Positions 53,708-64,000 of a stretch of DNA of 64,000 nt are shown here, in pieces. The stretch's first letter is position 1; each line of letters begins with the position of its first letter. The DNA is taken from positions 165,709,951-165,773,950 of the forward strand of contig NC_073302.1 in assembly GCF_027595985.1 (NCBI RefSeq), written 5' to 3'. This DNA comes from Sorex araneus. Lineage: Eukaryota; Chordata; Mammalia; Eulipotyphla; Soricidae. The translations under genes were made by a program, and so were the position numbers. The notes under the pieces are model-generated. The model ran no database searches. It saw only the letters and a list, made by a program, of their open reading frames with translations, and was not told the origin of the DNA.

Positions 53708-53990
53708 GAGTATCTTGGTTGCTTCCCCAATCCGGAAATCATTATGTTTGGTGTTCAGGTCTGTATGTGCATGCATTTCAACTCCTTCAGGTAAATACCA
53801 AAGTGTATAATTGCTATGTTGTACTGAAAAGGTATGTTCAGTTTTATCCAAACCCCCTTAAATAGTCTTCCAAAGTGTCTATAATTTTGCAATTCCACAA
53901 ACAATGAATTATAGAATTTGCTTGCTGTATACCCTCACTGGAACTTCATGTGTTTTAAATTTGAACTATTTTGGCTGTTCAACACTATTT
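53708..53990 (-). mobile_element. Ancient L1 3' UTR, antisense, right part (outer level of nest)
   Basis: Begins with the right TSD (53708-53722) and continues old-L1 antisense sequence: GCATTTCAACTCCTTCAGGTAAATACCAAAG, AGTCTTCCAAAGTGTCTATAATTTTGCAATTCCA, CCTCACTGGAACTTC. It joins directly to 45469 when the young L1 is removed. Confidence 0.85.
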
Positions 53991-54639
53991 CCTTTGCTTC
54001 CCCCCCCCACCAGTATCTATTTTCCTCCCATAGTTTTTACTTTTGCCTTTTATATCATTAAACTTTGAAAGGAGTAGTTATTTTATTGTCTGAACCTGAC
54101 AGTTTCAAAAATGTCATGTCTTTGTGGATCTCTTTCTATGGCATGTTGTTTCTGATGTTTTTTGCTGTAACTATTATTTTTTACTGTATAATCCAAGTTT
54201 TACCAAATATATTACTTGATAGATGACTTGCTATCTAATATAACAATAATTTACTCTAGGGCTTATTAATTTTGAGACAAGTTGGAAGAAACTAAAATTT
54301 TTATGTTCTGAAAAAATAAAATTCTTTCTCTTAGCCCCTTAAATAACTAGTTTAATCTGTTTCACACTTCCTTGAGAGCATAGTTCTTCATTAATTCAAT
54401 TTTAATTCAGATACTGAGTCTCCATCCTTGTTAGAATCTGGATTTTAATTTCTTTCCTTCCAGATCCATGGAATCACCAAAAGTACCAATTAGTTTTGCA
54501 ACAACTGCATCATGGAAGAAAAGTATTCCAAAAGACAAACAAGTTTGAGCATTCTATCTGAACTATGATCATTACTTATTATTTTATAAGCTCCTTGATA
54601 TTTCAGATATTCTTTGTAGCTTTATTTAGATTTTTCAGT
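53991..54639. other. Unique stretch
   Basis: C-run at 54001-54008, then AT-rich DNA. Possibly residual old L1 near 54060-54180; otherwise nothing recognised. Confidence 0.4.
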
Positions 54640-55150
54640 ATTTGATATACATTGCATCTCTCTAACTTATCATCAGCTCTCAAAATCCCCAACTCCAAAC
54701 CCTGACTAGCACCTGTTTATATGAGTTAACTTGTTTATAGTACACATATAAAAGGTACTGTAGAGTATTTGTCTTTTAGTATGGCTTATTTCACTTAGCC
54801 TTGCGTCCTCAAATTACAACTATGTTCACACTAGTGGAAGGGCTTCATGTTTACTTCAGGCTGTATGACATTCTATTAAATGTACATACCACCTTTTCTT
54901 TATCTTCTTACATTATTATGGAAACTAAATTATTTCTGCATCTTGGCTATTGTAAATAATGTTCAATAAACATTATTGAAATACAAGTTAGTTCTTGTTA
55001 TCCTATTTTCAGTTCCTTTCATTACTGTTTCTATAATTTCAGAGCCAGTTATATTCCTACCAAGAAAATTTAAGGATTTTATTTTCTCTGCATCCAGTTA
55101 AACTTATCTCTCATTAAAGCTATTCTAATATTCGATTTAAGGTAAAAGCA
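54640..55150 (-). mobile_element. Ancient L1 3' UTR, antisense
   Basis: AGTATTTGTCTTTTAGTATGGCTTATTTCACTTAGCCTTGCGTCCTCAA, CATACCACCTTTTCTTTATC, CTTGGCTATTGTAAATAATG and ATTTTCAGTTCCTTTC are in the usual order of the antisense old-L1 3' UTR. Confidence 0.85.
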
Positions 55151-55475
55151 CATGTGGAGTATAGATTTTCATGTTTCTGATAATTAGGAAAAGTAACTCT
55201 TCATATTGGCAACTTAAGAGTAATTTATAATTTTTTCATAGTAATTCCCCTCTAAAAATCTACATTTTAAATTTTTTAACTTATCAAACTTCTTTCTAAA
55301 TTCTTCCTATATTTTTCAGCTCAAAGCGAATCTTTGCCTTCTACAGGACAAAACTGACCTGACAAGACAGAGCCTTAAGGAGAAGAAATGGAGCAAATAA
55401 CCTGTCTCAAACATGCATAAAGTTTATTGACTATGAGTAAATATGCAACATGAAATAATCTAAAAATATAGAACT
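55151..55475. other. Unique stretch
   Basis: Nothing recognised. Confidence 0.45.
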
Positions 55476-55486
55476 ACCTTTATTGT

Positions 55487-55735
55487 GGTTGGAGTGATAG
55501 CACAGCGGTTGGGCTTTCGCCTTTCATGTGGCCAACCCGTGTTCAATTCCTCCGCCCCTTTCAGAGAGCCCAGCAAGCTACTGAGAGTATGGAGCCTGCG
55601 CGGCAGAGCCTGGCAAGCTACCCGTGCGTATTGGATATGCCAAAAACAGTAACAATAAGTCTCTCAATGAGAGATGTTACTGGTGCCTGCTCAAACAAAT
55701 CGATGAGCAACGGGATGACAATGACAGTGACAGTG
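55487..55735 (+). mobile_element. Long SINE, complete, with TSD and hexamer tail
   Basis: TSDs ACCTTTATTGT at 55476-55486 and 55736-55746 define a 249-bp element. GGTTGGAGTGATAGCACAGCGG head, GTGTTCAATTCCTCCGCCCC, GAGAGCCCAGCAAGCTAC, TGGATATGCCAAAAACAGTAACAA, GAGATGTTACTGGTGCC and a GACAATGACAGTGACAGTG tail with no poly(A). This is the best reference copy in the window. Confidence 0.96.
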
Positions 55736-55746
55736 ACCTTTATTGT

Positions 55747-56221
55747 ATGACAAAATAACCACCATTATTATTGCTGTAATTTTAGATATCCTGACATTTG
55801 GAGGCAGAAAGTATGTGGTAGTCCTAAACAAAATATACCATCTATGAGGGTATTTTTGTGAGAACTTGTGATGAATCTAGATCTGGCACAAAATTTTTCT
55901 CCAAATATTTCTTTAACTTATCTTCTATAGCTCACAATTTCTCATTTAAAGCAATGGTTACAAACTTGGCCTTTGACTAAAAAACTGACAATGCAATTAA
56001 AAGGTTGCATTAAAAGGTTGATTGGAAGTAACAAAAGGACAGTGGCAAAGGGATTTCAATATTTTGAAGATACAATAATATTGTCCATCAAAACTATACA
56101 TGCAAACACTACTGTAACCTTGCTATGCAAAACTATAAATTAAAAAATGATCTGAAAAAAAATGTAGTGGCCTGGAGAGGGAAAAGTTCTCTTAATAATT
56201 GCCTTAAAAAGCTAATATACC
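55747..56221. other. Unique stretch
   Basis: A nearby duplication of AATTAAAAGGTTG-like sequence occurs at about 55996-56022. Nothing else seen. Confidence 0.45.
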
Positions 56222-56388
56222 AATAATCCCAGCCAATAATGGGCAAAGGGTTTATTGGTGGCAGAGAATGTGCACTGGTGGAGGGATGAGTTTGTGAACA
56301 CTGTATGAGGGAAAACAAGCTCGAAAATGTGTAAATCTTTATTTGTACCCTCATGGTGACTCACTAATTAAAGAATTTTTAAAAATGC
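56222..56388 (+). mobile_element. 5'-truncated L1 3' UTR
   Basis: GAGAATGTGCACTGGTGGAGGGATGAGTTTGTG, CACTGTATGAGGGAAAACAAG and GTACCCTCATGGTGACTCACTAATTAAAG match the terminus at 50990-51110. Confidence 0.85.
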
Positions 56389-56439
56389 ATATAAAGGGCA
56401 AGTAGGTGTATGTTAAAGTGTTTGTTGTTCACTGATCAT

Positions 56440-57180
56440 CATAAATTGCAAATTAAAACATCAATGAAATAGCACTTCATGCAAGTAAGAATAACATGTA
56501 TCAAAAAGACTGGAAACAACCATTGCTGGCAGGAATGCAGTGGAAGGGAACCTTCATGCGGTTCATGTTGATGCGAATGCAATCTGTATCATCCTCTGTG
56601 AAAAACAGCACGAAGTTTGACAAAAATAAGAATAAATCTCATACGACCCAGAGATTCCACTTCTTGGGATCTGTCCTCAGTACACAAAAACTTTACTTAG
56701 AAAACATATTCATACAAATGTTACTTGCATTGACTATTTCAATAGCCAAGGCATGAAAACAAAACAAATGTCAAACAACAGATTAGTGGATGAAGAGAGA
56801 TAGATACAATAAGAAAAGAAAATCACGTAGTTCACTGCAACATGGATGAAACTGGAAGGTATATGCTAAGCAAAATAAGTTGAGTGAGATTAACAAATAC
56901 TGATGATTCACTCATCTGTAGAATACAAAATGATAAAACAAGAGAATAGACAGTATCAAATAATGATAAACTTTCGATCTTGGATTAAAAAACCGATCAA
57001 CGATCATTTGGGGGAATGTTGGGAAGGAAATCAGATTGGGTTAGAGGTGACACAAGGACAGTGGTGGAGAGTCATGGGCACTTTGATGGTGGTGAGAGGG
57101 GATTCAGTAACTACATATCAATACCATAAACTTTAACAGTACTATGAGGATATTACCTAAAGTTTAAAAATCAACTTGAA
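56440..57180 (+). mobile_element. L1 3' end (ORF2 terminus plus 3' UTR)
   Basis: GCAAATTAAAACATCAATGAAATAGCACTTCATGC, CTGGCAGGAATGCAGTGGAAGGGA, ATACGACCCAGAGATTCC, CAACATGGATGAAACTGG and ATGATTCACTCATCTGTAGAATAC, then a 3' UTR with GAACATTTGGGGG-like and GTGGTGAGAGGGGATTCAG segments. Frames of 77-86 codons are remnants. Confidence 0.85.
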
Positions 57181-57189
57181 AAAATTCAC

Positions 57190-57805
57190 TAGTTAAAAAA
57201 AATGTTTTGACATAGCTTTTGTCCCTTTTTTATTGTTTGTATACATATATTAATCTATCTAAAGAAAGGTAAAAATAACTATCGTAAGGCAAGAAGTTGA
57301 AAGACTGTCACCTGAACAAGCTAACACAGCAAGAACATGTTTAAAGATTAATGGAAGTGAGGTACAGTTGGAAGTCAAAGAACACAGACAAGGAGTTCAG
57401 CACCATTCAGTACATGTAATTAATTATTCCATGTTCAAATGTGATAAAGTTAGGAAAACATTAAAGGTGGAGCAAATGTTATGATAAAAAGATGGAAAAA
57501 CATTAAGTATAATGATTGATTTTTTGCAAGAAATTGAAAGTGAGAAAGAGAATACAGTTTAAGATTATATAGTGAATCCAAGTCATAGAGATTTTGTTTA
57601 TGAACTGGAACATCCTTTTCTGCTTTGTGGTAATTGGTGATTAAAAACATGGTGCAAAGTGCAAGTCTTGTGTCACAAAGAAAATACAAATCATGCAAAT
57701 GGGCAATTTGTGCTCCACATCTATAGGATCAGACTCAGGCTGGAACCTGACTGAAGACATACACTGGTTGTTTTCTTGCTCTTGTTTTTATTGTTGTTAT
57801 GTTTT
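57190..57805. other. Unique stretch
   Basis: An 82-codon antisense frame at 57450-57698 lacks any domain. Nothing recognised. Confidence 0.45.
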
Positions 57806-57968
57806 TTATTTCTGTTTGGGGGTGACAGAATGCTCAGGGCTTAGTCCTGGCTCTGTGCTCAGGAATCACTATTGGCAGTATTCAGGGGACCATCTGGGGT
57901 GCTGGGGAATGAACCTGGGTTGGGCACATGTAAGACAAACACCATACACACTATGCTATCACCCCACT
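57806..57968 (-). mobile_element. Short SINE, antisense
   Basis: GGGGGTGACAGAATGCTCAGGGCTTAG, GCTCTGTGCTCAGGAATCAC, TGAACCTGGGTTGGGCACATG and CTATCACCCC. Confidence 0.88.
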
Positions 57969-58249
57969 TCCCCACTTTCCCCCCTACTGACATGTACTAC
58001 CTTAATTTCTTCTCTTCATATTCCAACCGACCAATAACTCCTTAGACGATTCCTCTCAAAAACATGACCAGAGACAGATAACATGTTACCGGCAATATCA
58101 AGAAAAAAAGAAAATACAGGATGATTAGTGAAAGAAGGTGAGAGAGAAAGGGAGAGACACATAGAGAGACTGATAGACAAAGACAGAAACAGATAATTTT
58201 TGTAGAAGGAGGACTACTCATTGGTGTCAAAGGTGGTTATAGAAAACTT

Positions 58250-58490
58250 GTCACTGTCACTGTCATCCCATTGCTCATCAATTTGTTCGTGCAGGCACCA
58301 GTAACATCTCTCATTGAGAGACTTGTTACTGTTTTTGTCATATGCAATACACACGGGTAGCTTGTCCGGCTCTGCTGCGCGGGCTCGATACTCTTGGTAG
58401 CTGCCGGGCTCTATGAGAGGGGCGAAGGAATCAAACTCGGGTCTGCTGCATGAAAGGCGAATGCCCAACCGCTGTGCTATCACTCTAGCC
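58250..58490 (-). mobile_element. Long SINE, antisense, with hexamer tail
   Basis: CACTGTCACTGTCATCCCATTGCTCATC, CAGGCACCAGTAACATCTCTC, GGTAGCTTGTCCGGCTCTGC, GGTCTGCTGCATGAAAGGCG and CTATCACTCTAGCCC. Flanking TTATAGAAAACT / CTATAGAAGACT may be a decayed TSD. Confidence 0.93.
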
Positions 58491-58879
58491 CTATAGAAGA
58501 CTATGCAGGTTAATTAGAAAATTCAGATAATATTTGTAACTGTTAAGGAAACAATATCAGTAGGATAGTATAGACATGCTTTCATTAAAATTTTTGCTTG
58601 ATTAAGAAAGTTGGAAATATTTGGGATGATTGATGGAATGCCAGTACTCAATTACTTTGTTCCAATTTAATTTGGAAAACAAATGAAAAAGAACAAAGTT
58701 AACAATTACCTTAGCTAAAGCATGAGTGAAACAAATCCATAACATGTTTCCTCTGACTTCAATCTCTTCACTGCTATGAATTTATGTGAGTTTTCCACTC
58801 AGTCCCCTAGAATACTATAAGTATGGACTGAAATCTACTTACTCTAAGGAAAGGAAGAAAACAAAGTAATACAAAAGGC
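58491..58879. other. Unique stretch
   Basis: Nothing recognised. Confidence 0.45.
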
Positions 58880-59145
58880 TATCACTGTCACTGTATTACT
58901 GTCATCCCCTTGTTCATCGATTTTCTCAAGCAGACACCAGTAATGTTTTTATTTATCCCTGTCACGTGTAGCACAATGGCATACTGCAGACTCTTTCAGG
59001 ATCAGGGGAATGAGGACCGTTATTGTTACTGTTTTTGGCATATAGAGTACACCAGGAGTAGCTTGGCAGGCTCTGTTGTGCAAGCGGGATACTCTCAGTA
59101 CCTTGCTGGGCTCTCTGAAAGGGACGGAAGCTTTTGGGGCAGCCA
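58880..59145 (-). mobile_element. Variant long SINE, antisense
   Basis: TATCACTGTCACTGTATTACTGTC tail complement, AGCACAATGGCATACTGCAGACTCTTTCAGGATCAGGGGAATGAGG insert (as at 29990-30085), TTTTTGGCATATAGAGTACACC. It ends GGAAGCTTTTGGGGCAGCC without the tRNA head, the same end as the copy at 30 kb. Confidence 0.85.
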
Positions 59146-59260
59146 CTAATCGCCTTTACAGGTGTTCCCAGTATACCAAATGTAAGCTTTTGGTCAACTG
59201 GCATGTTGTAACGATCTGCACACTGACAAACACGCACCTGTCTACATCTCTGGGCAGCAC

Positions 59261-59461
59261 CTGGGACATCTGCAACCTCAGATTGATCTCCTTGAGGTTG
59301 ATGGAGTGCGCCGGAGGTTGTTGAGCAGTTGGAAGAGCAGGAACCTTTTGTAGGGTCTATGCCAGGTTGAACACCTGTGCCGAGTCCCAGGTCACCCAGT
59401 CGTTGGTTGACAGCACCCCAAAGTAGATGAGCCACTGTGTGCACTGCCACCATAGCTCTAT
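59261..59461 (-). pseudogene. VAV3 (pseudogene): VAV3 exon 1 pseudogene (CH domain start)
   Basis: VAV3 is a Rho-family guanine nucleotide exchange factor; exon 1 encodes the start of its N-terminal calponin-homology domain. In minus sense the frame reads ELWWQCTQWLI, VTWDSAQVFNLA, then after a shift LLNNLR and after another INLKEINLRLQMSQ. The VTWDSAQVF and SINLKEINLR blocks fit VAV3 better than VAV1 or VAV2. The start codon is ATA, there is an in-frame TAG after FNLA, and two small indels. About 201 bp against roughly 204 expected. It is followed at 59260 by CAG|GTGCTG, a donor-like boundary, and unrelated sequence, so exon 2 is not joined. A GC-rich 5' UTR-like stretch lies at 59462-59560. 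Confidence 0.8.
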
Positions 59462-59561
59462 GTCTGATGGCACTGCAACTTGACCTGGCTGGGGCAGGCG
59501 GCAATGCTGCGGCCACTGTCAGTTTCTCCGTGCCCCGCCAAATTCTCCCTATCATTGTGAA
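59462..59561 (-). other. GC-rich stretch upstream of the VAV3 relic
   Basis: CCGCAGCATTGCCGCCTGCCCCAGCC-type sequence in minus sense, clearly GC-richer than what lies beyond 59561. It may be old VAV3 5' UTR or promoter sequence that moved with exon 1. Not verified. Confidence 0.4.
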
Positions 59562-60595
59562 GCAGAATAAAAGGTTATAGGTGAGAAAATTCTGAGAGAA
59601 TTTATTTGTGACAATTACAAACACATCTGGGTCTCACAGTTTGGATGCGTGCAGAGATAAAACTCAGTGAATACCCAGGAGGTAGCTATGATTATACTTC
59701 AATTATCTCATCAGACTGGACTTTAAGGATAATTTTAAATTGTCTTTAACTAAGGTTTACTCTGTACAAGTAGGTAGAATTTGTAAGCCCCATTCTCTGA
59801 AATGAAAACAGAGGGCAAAGTCAAATGCATCAGCACCCATATGTTTGGCCTGAAATGATTCTCAGAAACAATCTAAGCATGTGATATGATAGCTTTTTTT
59901 CCTTAAAAAAATTTATATACCATGATTTATAATAATGTTAATAGTAGGATATCATGCGTAAAATCTTCAACAACTCATCCTTCACAAAAAAAGGTAAAGA
60001 AGAAAGAAATAATCATGATATGAAGATTCAAAAGCATCTACTGGCCAACAAGATATAAAAGAACATAACTATGCAATACATATTAACAATTACCAAGAGT
60101 GAGGGAAGCTCAGTCAGATGATTTGCCATTTCCTGAGATTCTGCTACAAAGTTGATGTTCTTATTAAAAATAGTTGAGTTTTCAGCTGAAACACTTGCAA
60201 GTTCTAAGTTTTGTTAATATAATAGAGTACTAATATAATAGAGACTAATGTAATAGAGCACATTGTATTAGGTCCTAGCCTTTAATGTATAAGGAAACTG
60301 AAAAAGGGAAAAAAAGCTAGAAATGTTGAATTTGACACATATCTACATATGGTAGCAAGAACCAAAAAACATTCTAGGATGAAAATTTTCATTTATCTAT
60401 GAAAGGAAAATATTAATTTAAACATGGCTTAGTAATAACTTTGTTTTGATAGTAAAATACCATAAATTGGAGTCAGTTTTCATTTTTAATATAATTTTTA
60501 TTTTCTTATTGCTCCTAAGTATTCATTATTTTTTGTGATATGTTTCTGTAACAAATGAGAAAACTTGAGAATAAATTATAAAATAATAAAATATG
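59562..60595. other. Unique AT-rich stretch
   Basis: 59915-60000 (TATACCATGATTTATAATAATG, CAACAACTCATCCTTCAC) may be a family D fragment in antisense. 60220-60255 holds short repeats of TAATATAATAGAG. Nothing else seen. Confidence 0.4.
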
Positions 60596-60758
60596 GGGCC
60601 AAAGCAATAGTACAGTGGGCAGACCTTGCACATGTTCTACCTGGGTTTGATTTCTAGCACCCCATATGTTTCCCCAAGCACTTCTAGTAGTGATCCCTGA
60701 GTGCAGAGCCAAGAGTAATCCCTGAACACAGTTGAATGTGACCTCCACACAAGAAACC
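60596..60758 (+). mobile_element. Short SINE
   Basis: GGGGCCAAAGCAATAGTACAG head, CTACCTGGGTTTGATTTCTAGCACCCCATATG, CCCTGAGTGCAGAGCCAAGAGTAATCCC body. Diverged. Confidence 0.85.
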
Positions 60759-61689
60759 TAACAATAAAGTACTTAAAATTGTGTAAGTGAAAATTTGCAA
60801 TTACTGCATGTGTTCCATGTACACACATTAAGTCTTCTTGAAAGCCTATGCAGTTGGTTTAAAATGTTTAGAGACATTGATAGTACTATAAACCAGTAAG
60901 AATTTATGGGCGTCATAAGCAATGGGCGTCATAAGCTGAGTTGATCAGAAACCACATAGCTCCTATAGTTGTGTGGTGTGGCTGGACGTAGCTTTTCCAT
61001 TACACTAGTTTTCTTTTGCTTAGAGAAAAAAGTTATTTTTGAAGAAAATTTAAGAAAAGAAACATTATAAACTACATTTTATCTTTCCTATAACACATGT
61101 TATCTTTAGAAGAATCAGAGGAGAGGAGTTATTCTTGTTAACATCTTTAACACTATCAACATTAGCTATTTGAAAACTGCCCTGGAAAGTGCAGAGAAGA
61201 GTCAAGGGCAGAGAGAGCTTCTGAATACATCAAGAACTGATTTCCTCTACCAGCTACATACATTTCTTCTGCCTCTAGGACAGACAGACATCTGACACAG
61301 GTATGACTGCAGCAAGACTCTCCTTTATGACCCAAGCTCTTTGGGACTCAGTCTTGCCATGAAAGACACAGAAAGGTACAGGAAGGTGAGACAAAGCAAT
61401 CTGCATTTCTCTTCCCCAGAACAAAAATTCAAATGAAAAGCATAAACACAAGTAACAATAGAGTTTTAGAAGGAAGATCAACAGTAAATAAGCATAAGCT
61501 GAAGAAATCAGCACTTATTATGAAACCTCTTAGGGATATTCTACTTGAAATAAATAAACTACTCAATATCTAAATTAACTGCACTCACAATTTACTTGAA
61601 AAAAATATCACTCTCCTAGAACAATTTCAGTTATAAAATTTGAAATATTCAGAGTTCTTACTCTGGTCTAAGGGAGCCATCCTACTGGT
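60759..61689. other. Unique stretch
   Basis: A 16-bp tandem duplication of ATGGGCGTCATAAGC occurs at 60907-60936. No gene recognised. The 79-codon antisense frame at 61275-61514 has no domain. Confidence 0.45.
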
Positions 61690-61830
61690 TCTCAACCAAT
61701 CTTGATTTGGCCACCATAGAAACTCAACAGTCTGGAGATGTTGTTTTTTTTTTTTTTTCTACAACTAGCACTAAGCTGAATAACAAGGCTATTCTTTATC
61801 AAATCTCAAAAGTAGAACCTGATACTGTTA
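61690..61830 (+). mobile_element. Possible MER5-type hAT DNA transposon fragment
   Basis: TGGTTCTCAACCAATCTTGATTTGG, CAACAGTCTGGAGATGTTG, a T-run and CTACAACTAGCACTAAGCTGAATAAC follow the order I remember for MER5A (GTGGTTCTCAA, AATGTCTGGAGACATTTTTGGTTGTCACAACT, GATGCTGCTAAAC). Confidence 0.5.
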
Positions 61831-62544
61831 TTCTTCCACTGAAATAGAGTTTGAGTTTGACCCTATCACTGTTCAGCACTGCTCAGAGCAGGAGGAATAA
61901 AATATGAAAGCCCTGTGCACCTCTAGCTCTGCCTTTAGCCCAATGGGAAGAGATGACTCTCAGCTCTAGAATTACTCATGACCTTCGTGCCCTTCAAGCT
62001 CATTTCCAATTAAGTGTAAGGACTTCTTTCCTTCTCTAGATTCATGTTCTGCCTTAAGATGGAAAGCAGGGGCACAATCCACAGTCTGCTGTCAAACAGA
62101 TGACAACCACAGTATAGCCTGCCACTGACACTTTCCAACATTTGTCACTATTCAGTTTTCTCCATGGGTACTTGTCATTTATTTTATTTAAATCTATCTC
62201 TGGAATTCTATAGTAAAGTTAGTTATTTTCTCTCAAAAAACAAAAAAGAAAAAGAACAAAATTTTTCTCAGAATTTCAACACTTGTAAAACCGGTTTAGT
62301 TTTTTTGGAGAATCCCTCCAGCTGAGACTGAAGTATATGTAGAATAATAGTAGATATTCTTTTGGTCTTTAATCATATTGAGTAACTATTGAAAATCAAA
62401 TTTTTAATACTTTCAAAATTTTTTGCTATTTTAAGAATTTGGAATTCTATTTATTTATGACTCCACTTAAATTTCTCTGTGAATGTGCCAATATTTTTCA
62501 GTATGTTTTGTTATATAATTATATTTATCACTGGATTATACTAT
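61831..62544. other. Unique stretch
   Basis: Nothing recognised. Confidence 0.45.
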
Positions 62545-62750
62545 AGGGTCCACACTCAACAGTATTTAAGGGCTTGGGGGGGGGGTCACACCTGGAAGCA
62601 CCACCCAGCATAGATGAGTGGTACTCAGGCTACTAGTGTTCAGCGGCCATCAGGGCCACACCTAGTGGTGTTCAGAAAACTATATACAGTGCCAGGAATT
62701 TAACTTGGGGTCGAGTGCATGCTAGCCACATGCTCTATAGGGTGAGAGAG
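62545..62750 (-). mobile_element. Old short SINE(s), antisense
   Basis: GTCCACACTCAACAGTATTTAAGGGC and, further on, GGCCACACCTAGTGGTGTTCAG both match the start of the SINE complement, then TTTAACTTGGGGTCGAGTGCATGC. Two overlapping copies or an internal duplication; a G-run sits at 62576-62585. Confidence 0.6.
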
Positions 62751-64000
62751 CCTTTGATACACTAAAAAGCAAAATGATCACAACGAGAAGAACCAATCTT
62801 GTATCTTTTCAGTATCCTGATGATTTTACATTTTAGCCAAGTCTCACAAGTTTCTGAATATTCATCTTTGGGAGATTTTCTGCTTTTAACAACAGCAGTC
62901 AATAGTATGAAGTAAAGGAAAAATAAATCAGCAAAATTCTAAACTAACTGACAGCACTATTCAATGGGAGTGAGATGTATTACTATCTATTCATTTCAGA
63001 CTATCACATCTCTTTCCTCACCACCCCAACCTAGATCTGATGTACTTTCACTGACTAATGGGCAGAGAACTCAATCTAAGAAGTAGTCTTCCTAGGAATC
63101 CCAAAATGAATGCAGGGTATAAGAAAGCAAATTGTTTTCATTTTTAAGTTCTATCTAGAGCTTTTTATCTGAGAACAATTGATGTGTAGTGTCATAGAAC
63201 AATGAGGATAAGAAACATTAATAAATATTAAATAATTATTTAATCAGGAGAAGCAAAAATTTAGCAGTTAGTAGTCCTATTTATTCTTGTAATATCTTGA
63301 GTGTTTTCAACAAGACCCTCCATAAAAGGTTATTTAAAAGAAGGCACAGATTTGCATGCTTTTAAATTCTATCCTCTAAATATTCTCCTTATAATGAATT
63401 CAGGTCCTAATTATAAGTTACCAGGAGATGAGCCTTCCATGGCTCAAACCAAACATGTAAGGCTACATGGTCAACAATTCTTGGTTACATCACACCAACC
63501 ACCTATATACCTGAAAGTGTTCTTTATTTCTTCCTCTCCACAAAACTGTATCATTCACATCTGGCTAATGTCGTTTTTCCTGAATACCAAACTGAATCTA
63601 TTCGTGTCTTTCCACCCCTTCACAGAATGTACCTAAAAATCTTTGCTAACCACATATTCCTTTTGTTTGCTTCTATATTATTAAAAGTATATTATTATTA
63701 TTTTAATATAGAAAATCCAGAGAAGTATAACTAAATTCATTTTCTTTGGAAAATTTTATCTTTGCCATACAATATGTAACTTAACTCTGGGAATGTTGCT
63801 TTATTTATATACAAAATATTTTCATTTATGCACCAAAACAAAGAGAATTCAGGGCATATATTCCATAGAGTACACCGGAATTTCCCTTCCATAACTATAA
63901 ATCATTAGATTTTTAGTATCTTAGGGTTTGTATGAAACGAAGAAAATACTATGCCTATATCTGTTGGCTATAATTATGACTATGTGATATACACCAAAGA
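62751..64000. other. Unique stretch to window end
   Basis: The 111-codon frame at 63301-63636 has no domain, no codon bias that I can see and no exon signals. I treat it as chance. Nothing else recognised. Confidence 0.45.

Noticed and set aside
58962-59624. 220-codon antisense frame as an intact gene
   Set aside because: It mixes a SINE, the VAV3 relic in the wrong frame for most of its length, and flanking DNA. The VAV3 frame itself has a stop and shifts.
63301-63636. 111-codon frame near the window end
   Set aside because: No domain, no homolog recalled and no exon signals; expected by chance in 64 kb.

Overview
This is mammalian nuclear DNA with no intact host gene that I can find. The most diagnostic signal is about thirty copies of a short SINE with a tRNA-like head (A box near TAGCACAGCGGG, B box GGTTCGATTCC), a body ending in GGTGTGACCC and an A-rich tail. 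About eleven copies of a longer SINE share that head or its downstream body. I recognise these from memory as the tRNA-derived SINEs of shrews (Soricidae, probably Sorex); no database was searched. The window looks intergenic or deep-intronic. Almost every supplied open frame is either a fragment of LINE-1 (L1) or a shadow of a simple repeat.

Layout. 1-19 kb: an antisense L1 end, two copies of a 0.53 kb composite retroposon here called family A (1476-2013 and 12818-13351), L1 3' ends, many SINEs, a U6 snRNA pseudogene (7253-7360), two ancient MIR copies and short LINE-tailed retroposons (family B). 19-29 kb: a 966-bp family B element with two 305-bp head units, then the quietest part, including an AT-rich stretch at 23.1-23.7 kb that could be conserved noncoding DNA. 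29-43 kb: an L1 3' UTR with a SINE inserted, two family C elements, and a roughly 4-kb antisense copy of an ancient L1 broken up by SINEs. 43-54 kb: a three-level LINE nest. An old antisense L1 is split by a 5.7-kb full-length L1 (15-bp target site duplication (TSD), tandem-monomer promoter, decayed ORF1 and ORF2). That L1 is itself split inside ORF2 by a 5'-inverted (twin-primed) L1. 54-64 kb: old L1 fragments, SINEs, and at 59261-59461 a decayed copy of exon 1 of VAV3 (calponin-homology domain) on the minus strand.

No operon, CRISPR, defence or biosynthetic system is present. The most unusual material is retroposon biology: (i) a discrete 0.8-kb non-autonomous family with GC-rich monomer heads and LINE-type 3' ends, three copies with their own TSDs; (ii) a longer SINE whose body is shared with a 0.53 kb element lacking the tRNA head and whose 3' end is a short tandem repeat rather than poly(A); (iii) a monomeric L1 promoter; (iv) two near-perfect fold-back palindromes inside SINE copies; (v) the VAV3 exon-1 relic with a donor-like boundary. 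All family assignments rest on reading the sequence and on memory of consensus sequences, and boundaries without TSDs are approximate.
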